Notes under the pieces: generated by a model
Told to the model about the DNA's origin: nothing
What the model saw: the letters and a program-made list of their open reading frames with translations, nothing else
Databases searched by the model: none
From: Oikopleura dioica
Lineage: Eukaryota > Chordata > Appendicularia > Copelata > Oikopleuridae
Reading direction: 5' to 3'
Length of the DNA stretch: 64,000 nucleotides
Assembly: GCA_907165135.1 (NCBI GenBank)
Contig: OU015567.1
Span: 11,289,001-11,353,000, forward strand
Program-made: the position numbers and the translations under genes
Shown: positions 48,365 to 58,876 of the stretch, in pieces
Layout of the letters: every line of letters begins with the position of its first letter
Numbering within the stretch: position 1 is the stretch's first letter

Positions 48365-50317
48365 ATGTCGAACATGGTCACGAAGGATGATTTCAAAAAA
48401 CTTTTTGCGCGGCCGGAAATCATGAAAAAAGTGCTGGTGCAGTTTTGTCAAGCTCGTCGAGACGAGTCGATTGGTATAGGTCACTCTTGAAAATTTCAAG
48501 AATTAACCGGTTAACCGGCTGATTACCGGAAATCACGTTGTCAGCTCCCGTTTTTGTTCTAGTCGTCGGATTTTCATGTTTGAAACGTCAAAATGATCCT
48601 TATGATCAGGGCTTCTGTAGCCTCCGAGATGAGCCCCATGTCTCAACTCCTGCCGAGCTTATCACTAAAAGTTTGAATTTTACGCACTTTTTTCACTTTG
48701 AAAGTTCATAACGTAAAATTTTTACAGTAAATACTAATAAATCTTCTGCGGTTTTAAAAGAGAATAAAAAATTAATAATACCCACCGTTCAAAACTTTGC
48801 AACCAGCCGGTAAAAAAGCGCTGAATCAAAATTATGCCCTCCAATACCAATTTTTTGATTATATTTTTCTCCTCAAAGATCGAAACTATAACCGGGACAT
48901 TTTTGCACAAAATCAATGCTTTTTCTTTTGAAAGAAGATTTTACGGAGAATAAAGGGGTCTTTTTGAATTTCGAATTCCATAACTGGAACTTCTTGTATC
49001 ACCTCCTCCACTGCTCGCTTTTTTGTCAGGTTGACCAAGTTTGATTGTAGTAGACATTTGATGCCTTCTAGGACATTTGAGATGTTTTGTCAAGCGCCTG
49101 GATGAGCAAATCTCTTCTTGGAAAACTCGGCTTTGAGGAAACTTCAGTTAATTTCGAATTTTTCTCTTCGCTTTCAGCTCGGACGAGTTGGTAGACAATT
49201 GAATTCATCTCATGTTTTCAGTCCAACATCAATCAAATCTTTGAGCAGAATTTGAAAAAATGATGAGCGCAAGCTCACACACTCACGTAAAATTTCAAAG
49301 CAACTGCTCGCGCTCACTCACTCACCTTAAAATTGCGAAATCTCTGCTCGCGCTCGCTCATGGCCAAATTTTTGGAAAAGTAACGTCCGCGACCAAGCAT
49401 AGCCAGATTTCCGAAATTTTTCTTGATTTCATCTTTTAAGGGTACTACCTTCGATTCCCCCAAGTTTAACCTTGAAAAACTCAGTACTAAGTCATCTAGG
49501 AGGTCTTCATATAGGCTTTCCTTGATTTAAAAAACGGCTAAATTTCGGCGTGAAGTCAACATTTTTCCCAAAATGGCCTATGATTTGAGTGACATGATTG
49601 ACAACTGAGAAGCCGGGACTGATAAGAATTTTTCATTTTTGAACTTATTTGTTCTGAATGATCGCGGTTTACGTTCAATTGCAATAAAAATTCAATTAAG
49701 ATTTGAATATAATCAAAAAAGTGGTGTTTGAGGGCATTATTTTAATTTAGCGCTTTTTTACCGGCTGGTTACAAGGTTTTGAACGGTGGGTATTATTAAT
49801 TTTTTATTCTCTTTTAAAACCGCAGAAGATTTATTAGTATTTACTGTAAAAATTTTACGTTATGAACTTTCAAAGTGAAAAAAGTGCGTAAAATTCAAAC
49901 TTTTAGTGATAAGCTCGGCAGGAGTTGAGATATGGGGCTCATCTCGGAGGCTACAGAAGCCCTGATCATAAGGATCATTTTGACGTTTCAAACATGAAAA
50001 TCCGACGACTAGAACAAAAACGGGAGCTGACAACGTGATTTCCGGTAATCAGCCGGTTAACCGGTTAATCCTTGAAATTTTCAAGAGTGACCTATACCAA
50101 TCGACTCGTCTCGACGAGCTTGACAAAACTGCACCAGCACTTTTTTCATGATTTCCGGCCGCGCAAAAAATTTTTTGAAATCATCAAGCTGGATACCACG
50201 GGTGTGCTTACTGTCGAGGATTTCATCAAATCTTTGAAAAGTGGCGACTTGAAGTATCAAGTCAAAGCTGAAAAGCAAAGAAGATTTGGTGATGGACATT
50301 TTAATCGACCAGTTTAG
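48365..50317 (+). CDS. Putative EF-hand protein split by a palindromic intron
   Basis: Exon 1 at 48365-48471 reads MSNMVTKDDFKKLFARPE and continues to CQARRDESI, ending next to a GGTATAGG donor-like sequence. An exon from about 50187 reads LDTTGVLTVEDFIKSLKSG and ends HFNRPV; G-V-L-T-V-E-D-F fits positions 6-13 of an EF-hand loop. The roughly 1.7-kb intron holds an inverted repeat that includes a reversed copy of exon 1. A phase-0 join would need a GG-AG intron. Because the same strand also offers an open frame running from the reversed exon copy straight into the EF-hand exon (50072-50317), the true structure is unclear. Family assignment rests on one partial EF-hand. Confidence 0.35.
48386..48868 (+). 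repeat. Left arm of a ~480-bp inverted repeat
   Basis: Reverse-complement partner of 49708-50185, with only scattered mismatches. It begins inside the coding part of the putative EF-hand exon 1 (GATGATTTCAAAAAA) and ends near a TTTTTTGATTATAT motif. Confidence 0.9.
48869..49707. other. Spacer of the inverted repeat
   Basis: An 840-bp loop sequence without an open frame of note. Around 49265-49375 the words TGAGCG, CTCACTCAC and CTCGCTCAT recur in loose tandem form. No transposase is seen. Confidence 0.5.
49708..50185 (-). repeat. Right arm of a ~480-bp inverted repeat
   Basis: Pairs with 48386-48868. It ends at GAAATCATC, two bases before the AAG that could be the acceptor of the EF-hand exon. 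Confidence 0.9.
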
Positions 50318-50877
50318 GCTTCAAAATCTAAAAAAATATATTCTCTAATACAAATTTCATAGCCCATGAAAAGAGCTTGAATCTGTAACGGTCGATTCAG
50401 ACCATCGAGGCATTATTCTTCGCCCTGTCTTCCGGATGTCAGTCCATCATCCTGGTAATTACATAATTTTATCAACGAAAAATATTTCAATAATTTCAGT
50501 CGTTTGTCATATGAATGGCTGCTCGGACGCGCAAATTGCCCTGTCAACCTGGCAATCGCCAAAATTTTCGTCTTGGTCGAACCGATTTGGCAACGACTCT
50601 CTTTATCAAACTCCAAGAGCAAGTTCGAGGCATCTTCGAAAATGTTCAGAAGCCGGTGATAGCTGTGGCAGTCAAAGAGTAACGAAAAAAGTTCAATCAA
50701 TCGAGGAGAAGATTTGTGATAATTTTCGTGCTGCAGCTGATTTTGGCAAGAAAATGATCAATTCTTACATTTCCAGTGTTTCTGGAGGCTCCGACTATGG
50801 ATCAAAAGAAAGTGATATTAGGCAAGATTGCTTTCGATACTTTTGAATAACTTAAATGTAGTAATCATGAAAAACTA
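50318..50877. other. Unresolved, possibly coding region
   Basis: Open frames run on both strands (50436-50846 +, 50413-50700 -) with ordinary amino-acid composition in more than one frame, for example SIEEKICDNFRAAADFGKK on + and NIFEDASNLLLEFDKES on -. A plausible GT-AG intron sits near 50456-50498 on the + strand. I cannot decide which strand codes, and I recognise no family. Confidence 0.3.
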
Positions 50878-51205
50878 ATGGCGAAAAAACGCGGAAACAC
50901 TCATGCAATGAGCCGTAAACTTCGAAAGCAAATGATCACGGACAACGAGCGTAATCGACACAAGGAGCGAGTAACGAAATCAACCCTTTACTGTAACACA
51001 CCAGGATGCTCTTGTGGAGGATTCAAGTGGGAAGATCTTCGAAGGTACTTTTATTATTTGAAAAATGCATAATTTTGTATATCTAGTGCGCAAACACAAC
51101 CTGCTCCAAGTTCTGCTCGAACACGGAGCACAGTATCTGACGGCGATTACTGTGTACATCAAAATCAAAGAACTCGACTTGCTTGGAAATATATTTTTTT
51201 GTAGA
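50878..51205 (+). CDS. Unknown small basic protein
   Basis: The ATG at 50878 starts MAKKRGNTHAMSRKLRKQM, very basic, then YCNTPGCSCGGFKWEDL, a short Cys cluster. A GT-AG intron (51045-51086) joins to a second exon ending LAWKYIFL at 51205. It ends 20 bp from the convergent kinesin stop. The Cys cluster could bind zinc, but no family is recognised and the gene could be part of a larger one beginning upstream. Confidence 0.35.
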
Positions 51206-51224
51206 AAAATAAAGATTGAATGAT

Positions 51225-54200
51225 TAAATTTCGTCCTCGTCTTCGAGGGACTCGCCAGCTTTGAGCTTGCGGATGATTTCCTTGAGCTTGGCGACTTCCT
51301 TGTTGTCTGCGTTTTTGGAAGCTGTGTTTTTGATCTCTTTGACTCGAGCAGCATAGGTCAAGGAAGTGACGGTTTCGTCCTGGTTGTACTCGACAGGAGA
51401 GATGTTTACGAACATAAGGGTCTTTGCATTTCCACCTGAGCAATTGATTAAAATTAATGGATGAGATATTCTTACCGAGAGAATCCTGCATAAGCTCAGT
51501 AAGTTTGTTGTTTCTGTAAGGAACGAATTGAGCTTCTGTACTGAGAGCATGAATGACATCACCAAGAGCTAAGATAAAATGAGCAAGAGAGCGTTCTTTA
51601 TATAAAACCTGAGAGCGATTTATTGATAGAATTCGCTTCCTTTAGCTGCTGCTGAGTAGCTCCCGTCTTTGCCGCTCTTTCTGAACCAGCCAAATCGATA
51701 AGTGAGAACTTTCCTCGATTGACGCTGCCAGTTGTCTTGTTTTTCACTTCTAGTAGAACGGAGAAGATCAAATGTGATCGAGAGGATTCGGAATTCATCT
51801 TTGTACTGGCGACTTTTCTGTTGGAGGTTCCTTTCTCGAAGATTCCATTCAACGCCTCGAGATCAGCCGCTTCTTCGATAACCGATCCCTGGACGTAGAC
51901 CATTCCTTTCTTATCCTTCTTGATCAAGTACTTCGCTGGAGCGTCGATTTTATCAGCAAGAAGGTCTTGAATTTGATCACAATAAAGTTCCATCATGTAA
52001 CAAGAGACTTTTGTCTCAAACTTGTCTTCATTCTCTTTTATGATTTCGAAAAGACCGCCAAATGCTCGCGGAGCAAGACCAGGAAAGTCTTCATTACCAA
52101 TCATGGTGAATGTTTTGCCGGAACCGGTCTGACCATAAGCTAGAACATAAATTAAGGAAATTGATAATAATCAGACTCATACCGAAGATGCAAACATTGA
52201 ATCCGTCAAAGGCTGATTGCAGGAGGAAGCTTGTATCGTTGAAAACATCTTCTTGCTTACTTTCAGCCGTGAAAACCTGGTCGAAATTGAACTCTTTAGT
52301 TCCTCGATTGGTTGTATTGATCTTGATTGTATATTCATCAGGTGACTCGACGACGTTGAAATTTCCGCGCTCTTTTTCGGTGTTGGAAATCGGCCTAGAT
52401 CGACAGTACACTCTGACCTTGCCCTTCATGTCCTCAATAATGTTGTAATATTTCTTTCGGAGAAGCATTTCCTTCTGGTATTTTTCGGTGATTTCTGCAA
52501 CCTCAGCCTTCGCTTCACGGAGCTCTTTCTGCAATTTCTTCTGATCAGCAGTAAGTTTTGCCACTTCTTCTTCTAACTTGTCAATTTTCTCCAAATCCTT
52601 TCCATGATTCTTTGTAGATCGCTCAAGTTTCTTCAATTTTTCAGAGTGTTCTTTGCAGAGGTCTTGTTGCTCCTTCAGTTTTTTCTTTGTTTCCTCATAC
52701 CGATTCTTGTACTTTTCAAGGTCTCCATCAGTTTTATTGAGTTTTGTCTGAACCATGGTTTTTTCGCGAGTCATTGTCAGATCATTCTTGCGAATCTGTT
52801 TTTCAAGATCATTTCGTTCGCGCTCCAAGACTTTGATCTTCGCCTAATTTTTGTCATATTTTTATGAAACATTATTAAAATCGTAATGATATCTTACCTG
52901 TAAGTCCTTGACTTGAGCATTGTCCCCAGTCCTGTTTCCTCTTACGGCAGCTGCTGCAACTGCAGTTGCTGCTCGACGAGGATTGCGTTTTGCTTCATCT
53001 TTGAACTGCTCCTTTTGTTTGAGCTGTTTTTCTAGCTTTTCAACCTTTCGTTTTTCTTCAGCTAGCTGATTGTTGAGCTCGTGGTTGGAGCTGTCTAATT
53101 TCTTTAGCTGATCTTCCATCTCGATGGCATGCGTTTCAAGATCCGCCATTCGTTTCTGATCTTCAGTTGTATCCGGTTCTTCGAGCGATTTGACGAGAGC
53201 TGCGATTTTAACCTTCTGTGCTGCATCGTTCTCATCCGCTTCGGCTAGTTTTCTCTCCAATTCGATAACATCGGCTTTGAGTTTTTCTACGAGCTCGCTT
53301 TGGTCTTCCATCAATTCAAGTTGCATCTGCGTTGTGTAGAATTTCTCCAAGAGTTCTTCGTCATTCATGATTTGGTCTGCAACTTGTTTTTCTTGATTAG
53401 CAGTGCCGGCTTCCATCGCAGCGACCTTTGTCATGAGCTCTTCGTTCTCGCATTTGGCTTCTCGAAGCTCATTTTCGAGTTCTTTAACGTACGAGTCGTC
53501 GTGAGTTCCTACTAGCGGGCCATCCGGGACAGAATCACCAGAATCGCCACTATTTTTGACGTGAGAAGCAACAGCAACTGCGCCCCCGGCTTTGAGGGCG
53601 GCATTTTCTCTTTTCAGGTCTTCGATCTCATTGCTGAACTTTTTTCGATCAGTTTCAGCTTTTTCGATGACTTCTTTCATGTCATCGCCGTAATTGGCCT
53701 CACGCTTTTCTTTTTCTTGCTTGAAAGCCAGGAGAAGGCATTTGAGTTGTTCTTTTAGTCTTCCATTCTGCTGTCTCAAATTTGTCATGTGGCCGTTCAT
53801 CTGCTCGGATTTTGTATCTTAGATCAAATTCAGTGTTAAATAAGGACAAAGTATGCATACCCAAATCAGACTTGGCTGCTTTGTACGCCTTTCTCATAAC
53901 TTCATATTTGATGGAGTACTGAGATTTCATTTGGACAACAAACGCTGAAAAATGTCCGTTTGCCTCGACCTCGATTTCTTTGTACTTTTGCTCAAGATTT
54001 CGGATGTCTTTGAGAAACGCTTGTTTTATCCCATCATTTTGTGCAAGAATCTTGGCAATATATGCCTTTGCAGTATCGTATGGGATGTATTGTCGCTCAT
54101 TTTTGCTTAAATTATTATTTCGTTTCAAAAGTGACTTTGCTTCTACTCACTTGAGAACAACTTGCGTGGAAAGATCAAGCTGAACGGGTGCCTCCTCGTT

Positions 54201-54872
54201 GTTTTCAGTTTTAGGGGCAACCTGCTCGGTTTGAAGTTTATTAGCAAGGTCGTCTGGCATCCATTCCGGTTGTTTCCAAGCGTCGAGGTCTGTATTCGAA
54301 AGCGTCGTCTTTGTTCTTGGTTCAGCAGAGAATATCGCCGGGTCAACCCGCATCGATTGCGAAGATGTTGGCCGAGAATCACCCGACTCAAGTGCAAATG
54401 GAACCACTTGATTCTTCTTTGGCGCAGGAGAAGTAACTCGCGAAGACTTTGGTGTCATCTCTTCGAGTGGAATTTCCTCAACTTTTGATACTTTTGATGA
54501 ATTCGAGATCTTGGAGCTCTCTCTTTCCATTGGCAACGCGTCTGCTTCCGGAGTTGGTTGAACTTCTGGTTCTACGACCTCAATAGGAGCAGGCTCAGCG
54601 GCGACTGGATCATCTTCTATTTCAGCCATCGGGATTTTGAAATCGAACATATTCTCTAAGTTTTCCTTTAAATCCACATCAGCAGGTTTTTCAGGCTCAG
54701 GTTCATGTACTGGCTCTGGACTGACAACATTTTTGGCTCTTTTCTTCTTTTTCTTCCCATCTTTGTCTTTTTCTTTCTTTTTCTTCTTCTTTTTCGCTAT
54801 TCCTGCGCTGACTTGAACCTCTTCTTGAACAGCTTCATTCTCTGGTGAAATTTCCTCTTGTGCTTCTTCCAT
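51225..54872 (-). CDS. C-terminal-motor kinesin (kinesin-14 type) with long coiled coil
   Basis: The ATG at 54872 opens an N-terminal region of about 240 residues, very Lys-rich (KKKKKKKEKDKDGKKKKKR) then acidic/Pro-rich. About 500 residues of K/E/Q/L coiled coil follow in several exons. The motor is at the C-terminus: neck IEDMKGKVRVYCRSRP, P-loop AYGQTGSGKTFTM, switch I SESSRSH, switch II DLAGSERAAKTGA, then NNKLTELMQDSLGGNAKT. A 60-residue tail ends SLEDEDEI. A neck directly before a C-terminal motor is the mark of minus-end-directed kinesin-14. The N-terminal part is unlike vertebrate KIFC1 in size and composition. Two short introns cut the motor, one just before the P-loop. Role in spindle or cilia transport cannot be told from sequence. 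Confidence 0.88.
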
Positions 54873-55072
54873 TTTTTTTTGATAATTTTCAATGTCTTGA
54901 AAGAGCAATAGAACTCGTACAGTTTATGACAATGAGACAAAGCAAAGACGTTTCTATTTGAATAGAGCCCATTTTGCTCTTACTATTTGCTCACTCAGTG
55001 CTACATCAAACGAAAGACAAAATCAGCGGAAAGGCAAGTTTATTAGAATTAATGGGCAGTTTAATTTCAAAT

Positions 55073-57335
55073 TTATTGAGGAGGTTGATGGGGATGATGC
55101 GGGTGTTGATTCTGTTGCTGCTGTTGGAAAAATGCGAGCTCGGCTGCATTTGGTTGTCTTCTGAAACGGAGAATAGAAACTGATTATTTGTTCAAAATTA
55201 CCTTCCATGCTCAGAAAAATGTGCGGGTCGTGGTCCTAACGCGCCAAGTCCTTGAAGATTCATCCCAGCTAATGGATTTTGACCTGAGTCAAGATTAATT
55301 TAACAAGTTTTCTTGATAGGAGATTACCTGGTTGAAACGAATTAAGATTTGGAATCGGAATTCCCATACTCGTTTTGAGTGCATTTGGCATTGAAGCCAG
55401 ACCAAAAGGTAATTGTCCCATGAGAGGATTTATCTATCGAAACATCTAATAGATCGATAAAGAAACAATGTTTTCGTACCTGCGCATTTGCATGCTGCTG
55501 CATTTGTTGGAGAACACTTGGATGCGGTAATCTTGCCGGTCCTGGCTGTTCCACTTTATGAGGCAATGAAACTTTTGGGTGCCCATTGTCTGGCTTTGGA
55601 ATGGGATTCATGGCGATTGTCTTATCTCGTCGTTGGTAGATGTTCAATTCTTCTTTGACTCGCTTTAGCTCGTCCTCGTACTGTTGAATAACATTCATCA
55701 ATCTGAAAAGACAGTGAATATCATCTGACAACAACGAATATCTACCTCGATTCTTTTTCCTTGGATTCATCTTGAATCTTTTTGAGCTGCTCTTCTGGTG
55801 TCTCGTTGCTCTCTTCCCCGATCTTTGGAATGCTAACTTTTTCCCCAACGCTGTCAATAGTGATTGCTGGTAACTGCATGTCTTTGATTTCAAATTTGAT
55901 CTGTCCATTTTGGACTGCTGAACTAGTAGAGACTGTCTTCGATTCCGCAAGTTCTATTTCTTGGCGTTCTCGCTCCCGACGTTTTCTTTCTTTTGAAAGG
56001 TGAGCAAGGACGTCTTGATAGGTCACGACGAAGTGGGTAACGTTGATTGACTCTGCTTTCCGGCTCCACTGGTGGTATTGAACATAAAGGCGAGGCTGAA
56101 CCCAGAGCCACTGTCGACCTTTTGTCATCAGTCTGTAAAGAGGTGCTTGTAGCTCTCCGCATTGCAACACTTAAAATGACCAGAGTTTACTTTACAATTG
56201 ATTCGAAAACAAGAAAAAAAATACTTACATTTGCCAAAAGATTCTTCAATCTTCTCCAGATCATCAACATGAACTAAATCGAAATACGACTTCCCCAATA
56301 ACTCCAAGCTCGAGTATCCTAAGGCTGAACAGCTCTTTCCTTCGACATGTACAAATTTTCCTTCCAGACTCAGGCGAACGGAGAATTCAGAGGCGTTTTT
56401 GTCAGTGATTGCAAGATCTTTGATGTAAAGAGGAGATGAGAGCCGACATATTCCAACAAAACAAGTGTTGTCCTCGGTGTTTACGTCTACTAAACTGTTG
56501 AGGCCACAGAATGTATTTTGAGTGAATCTTCTGAAAGTGCCCTTGAGAATACAGTGTTCAAAGTCATTGCTCAAATCCATCTCAGGATTTCCTCTTCTCA
56601 AATGACATGAGAATTGTACTTCGGACGATTCTAGCCCCTGGGGAACTGGGAAAGGCTCGACGTTATTGAGCATATGATTTTGTGAAGATTCTTGGGCTTG
56701 ACCCTGAGAAAGCTTCGCAAAAATATCGCTCCTTTCGGCGTCATGGACAAATTGAAAGAAAGACTCGTTCATCAATGTCTCTGGCGTGTGCCCTAGAAAA
56801 TGTTTTTAAAATTTTCTAATGATCTATAATTTACCTAAAACGGGTGTGATGTTTTCAGAAACATAAATGACCTGTCCACTTTTGCAGATGGCAATCAAGA
56901 ATCCATCTAGGCTTTCAAGCATCAACTGCGAAAACTCAGCGTTGGAAATGTACGGAGGCTTCCACTGCTCTGTGACTTCTTTTTGCTGGGACGTCTGCGC
57001 GGACATTTCCTTATTACGTTTTAAAAACGAGATTGTTGCTTGAAGAACGGTCGATTTATCCATTTTACGGTTTGATCCTGCAACAAGAGTCATTAACTCA
57101 TTGATGAGAATGTTGAACTGATCTCGACGTTTCTTTTCCGACTGATTTCGAGACTTGCGCTTTTCATCGGGTCAAAATGTTTCACTAACTTTAGATTGAT
57201 TTCAAGCAACATATTCAGTGAAAATTTTGGCCTTTCCTTCGTCTTATCTTTTTCATCCTCATTACCATCATCCAGGTCGTCTCCCCAGGCCATATTATCA
57301 TCGAAGTCCATGCATGCTTCTGTTTTAATATTCAT
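55073..57335 (-). CDS. clock: CLOCK/NPAS2-type bHLH-PAS transcription factor
   Basis: The ATG at 57335 opens an acidic exon (MNIKTEACMDFDDN), joined by a GA-AG intron to the bHLH, RKSRNQSEKKRRDQFNILI, DKSTVLQATISFLKRNKEM. PAS-A starts with ISNAEFSQLMLESLDGFL and QVIYVSENITPVLG. PAS-B has SYFDLVHVDDLEKIEES and LMTKGRQWLWVQPRLYVQYH, then the CLOCK-like VTHFVVTYQDVLAHLSKERK. The C-terminus has a coiled segment (NVIQQYEDELKRVKEEL) and a short Gln/His-rich end (QQQQQNQHPHHPHQPPQ). The bHLH and both PAS domains match CLOCK/NPAS2 better than ARNT or SIM as I know them. Vertebrate CLOCK pairs with BMAL1 to drive E-box genes; no partner lies in this window. The intron pattern includes one proven non-GT donor. 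Confidence 0.86.
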
Positions 57336-57765
57336 TTTGTTATTTGCGCTTTCTCTCCGAAAAAATATCCCGGCTGAAATTGATTTGTGTGAACTGTTCA
57401 AGTAATTTGCCTCGGGGCTCGATTTCATTCAAGAAGAAAACGGGGATGAGGGAAGGTTCTTGATTTGAACGACTGGCGACAGAGTTTTCCCTTGGGAGAT
57501 TGTAGCGCAAGAATAACTCGCTGAGATTGATGAAATAAAAGTTTATTTGAAGATCTTTCCGTAGTTGAGGGTCAATTAAGATTCGAATTATTACTCTCGT
57601 TGCCGAAAACGTAAGGTGGGTTGTTAGTCTCCAAGGAAGATCGGCGCATCTCGCAGGAAATGGCGAGGACCATGCACAGAAGAATGTCAGTAAGATAGAT
57701 GATTTCGAGGATGCAGGCAGTTCTCTTTCGCTGAGGCTAGCGAACATGGTTATCAATAACTAGTC
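57336..57765. other. Region between CLOCK start and next membrane gene
   Basis: A 430-bp stretch on the CLOCK 5' side. The frame at 57340-57756 (-) has no domain. Likely CLOCK promoter and 5' leader. Confidence 0.4.
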
Positions 57766-58285
57766 TTAAATTGGTACCTTAATTTCGTCTGAGTCCTGGT
57801 CGTTTTTGATGAATGAGATACCAAACAAAATTGTGATAATACCGTAAACACCAGAAAGGATGCACATGATGCTACAGGAGAAAAGTCCATCAATCCAATT
57901 ATAAATTTCAGCGAAAATTCCCAAGCAAGCGGTCGTCATGAAAAACCTGAAAATTTATTTCGAAAGAAAATTAATGAAAAAAAATTCTTACATATTGACA
58001 GCATATCCGAGAATTGGAAGGAAATTTACGGTACCAAAACAACAAAGACGGCCTGAGATGAAAATGCCGACGAAAGATAGAATAAGGAAAAGGACAGAAA
58101 GAGCCAAAATCTAAAATCAAAATTTAGTTTCGTCAAAACTCATTCGTGAAGAATGTCCTGTCTGAAAAGAGTGAAACAAGCACGTGTTTGCCACGCCTTT
58201 TCATCCCTCTTCGTTTGAACTTACCATATACGCCCATGTATCTCTCTCGTCAGGAACAAGGGGTCCGTCAAGGTCAAAAATCCTG
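57766..58285 (-). CDS. Multi-span membrane protein, 5' end not found
   Basis: Three exons join in phase: about 58225-58285 (FDLDGPLVPDERDTWAYM), about 57990-58111 (ILALSVLFLILSFVGIFIS, RLCCFGTVNFLPILGYAVNM) and 57766 to about 57955 (FFMTTACLGIFAEIYN, CSIMCILSGVYGIITILFGI, then a charged end KNDQDSDEIKVPI). Four hydrophobic segments suggest a small tetraspan protein. The start exon was not identified; an ATG in another frame overlaps the first exon. No family is recognised. Confidence 0.5.
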
Positions 58286-58876
58286 GCATCGTTAATATTT
58301 ATTTCTTATTGAGTTGTTTGTACGCTTCAAGAGTCTCTTTTCTTTCCAAAGGGGAATCACAAAGAAGGGCTTTTGTGCTGCTTTTGCTAATCCAAAAAAT
58401 GCAGAGACTTGCGTACTACCTCTCTGCTAGTGTTGGCACCTGACCCTGAGTTGGAAGGAGATAAATTCTTTCGAAATAGTAAACACCATCAGCTGGTTAT
58501 AAGTTATAACTTATAACTGGTTAATAACTAATAAAGGAATATTAATATCCATTAACGGTTGTGATAAGTTATCAGTGATAATATTTGGCGGGTAAGAAAT
58601 CTTTATATAAATATAGCAAATAAGCTTATGCAAAACATAGTAACTGTGTAAGAGTATCAAATAGTATTATTCGATCCGTGAGTTTTCTAGTAGGAGCCAG
58701 TGTTCCTATCGATCAGATAGGCATGTCAGCGCTTCAAAATCCATGAGTTCCGTCCACTCGCCATAATTCTTTGCGAGTGAAGCGGGCACTGGACGATCGG
58801 TGAAAATGGGCTGTAGTCAAAGGTAGAGCAACTCTCGATAGAAGGAAGCACGTCCGAATTTAGAGAACTTAAAAAT
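58286..58876. other. Divergent promoter region of the G-alpha gene, with a 22-bp palindrome
   Basis: A perfect 22-bp palindrome (GTTATAAGTTA / TAACTTATAAC) lies at 58496-58517 and an AT-rich TATATAAAT-like stretch near 58602-58612, about 270 nt before the ATG. No exon recognised. Confidence 0.45.
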
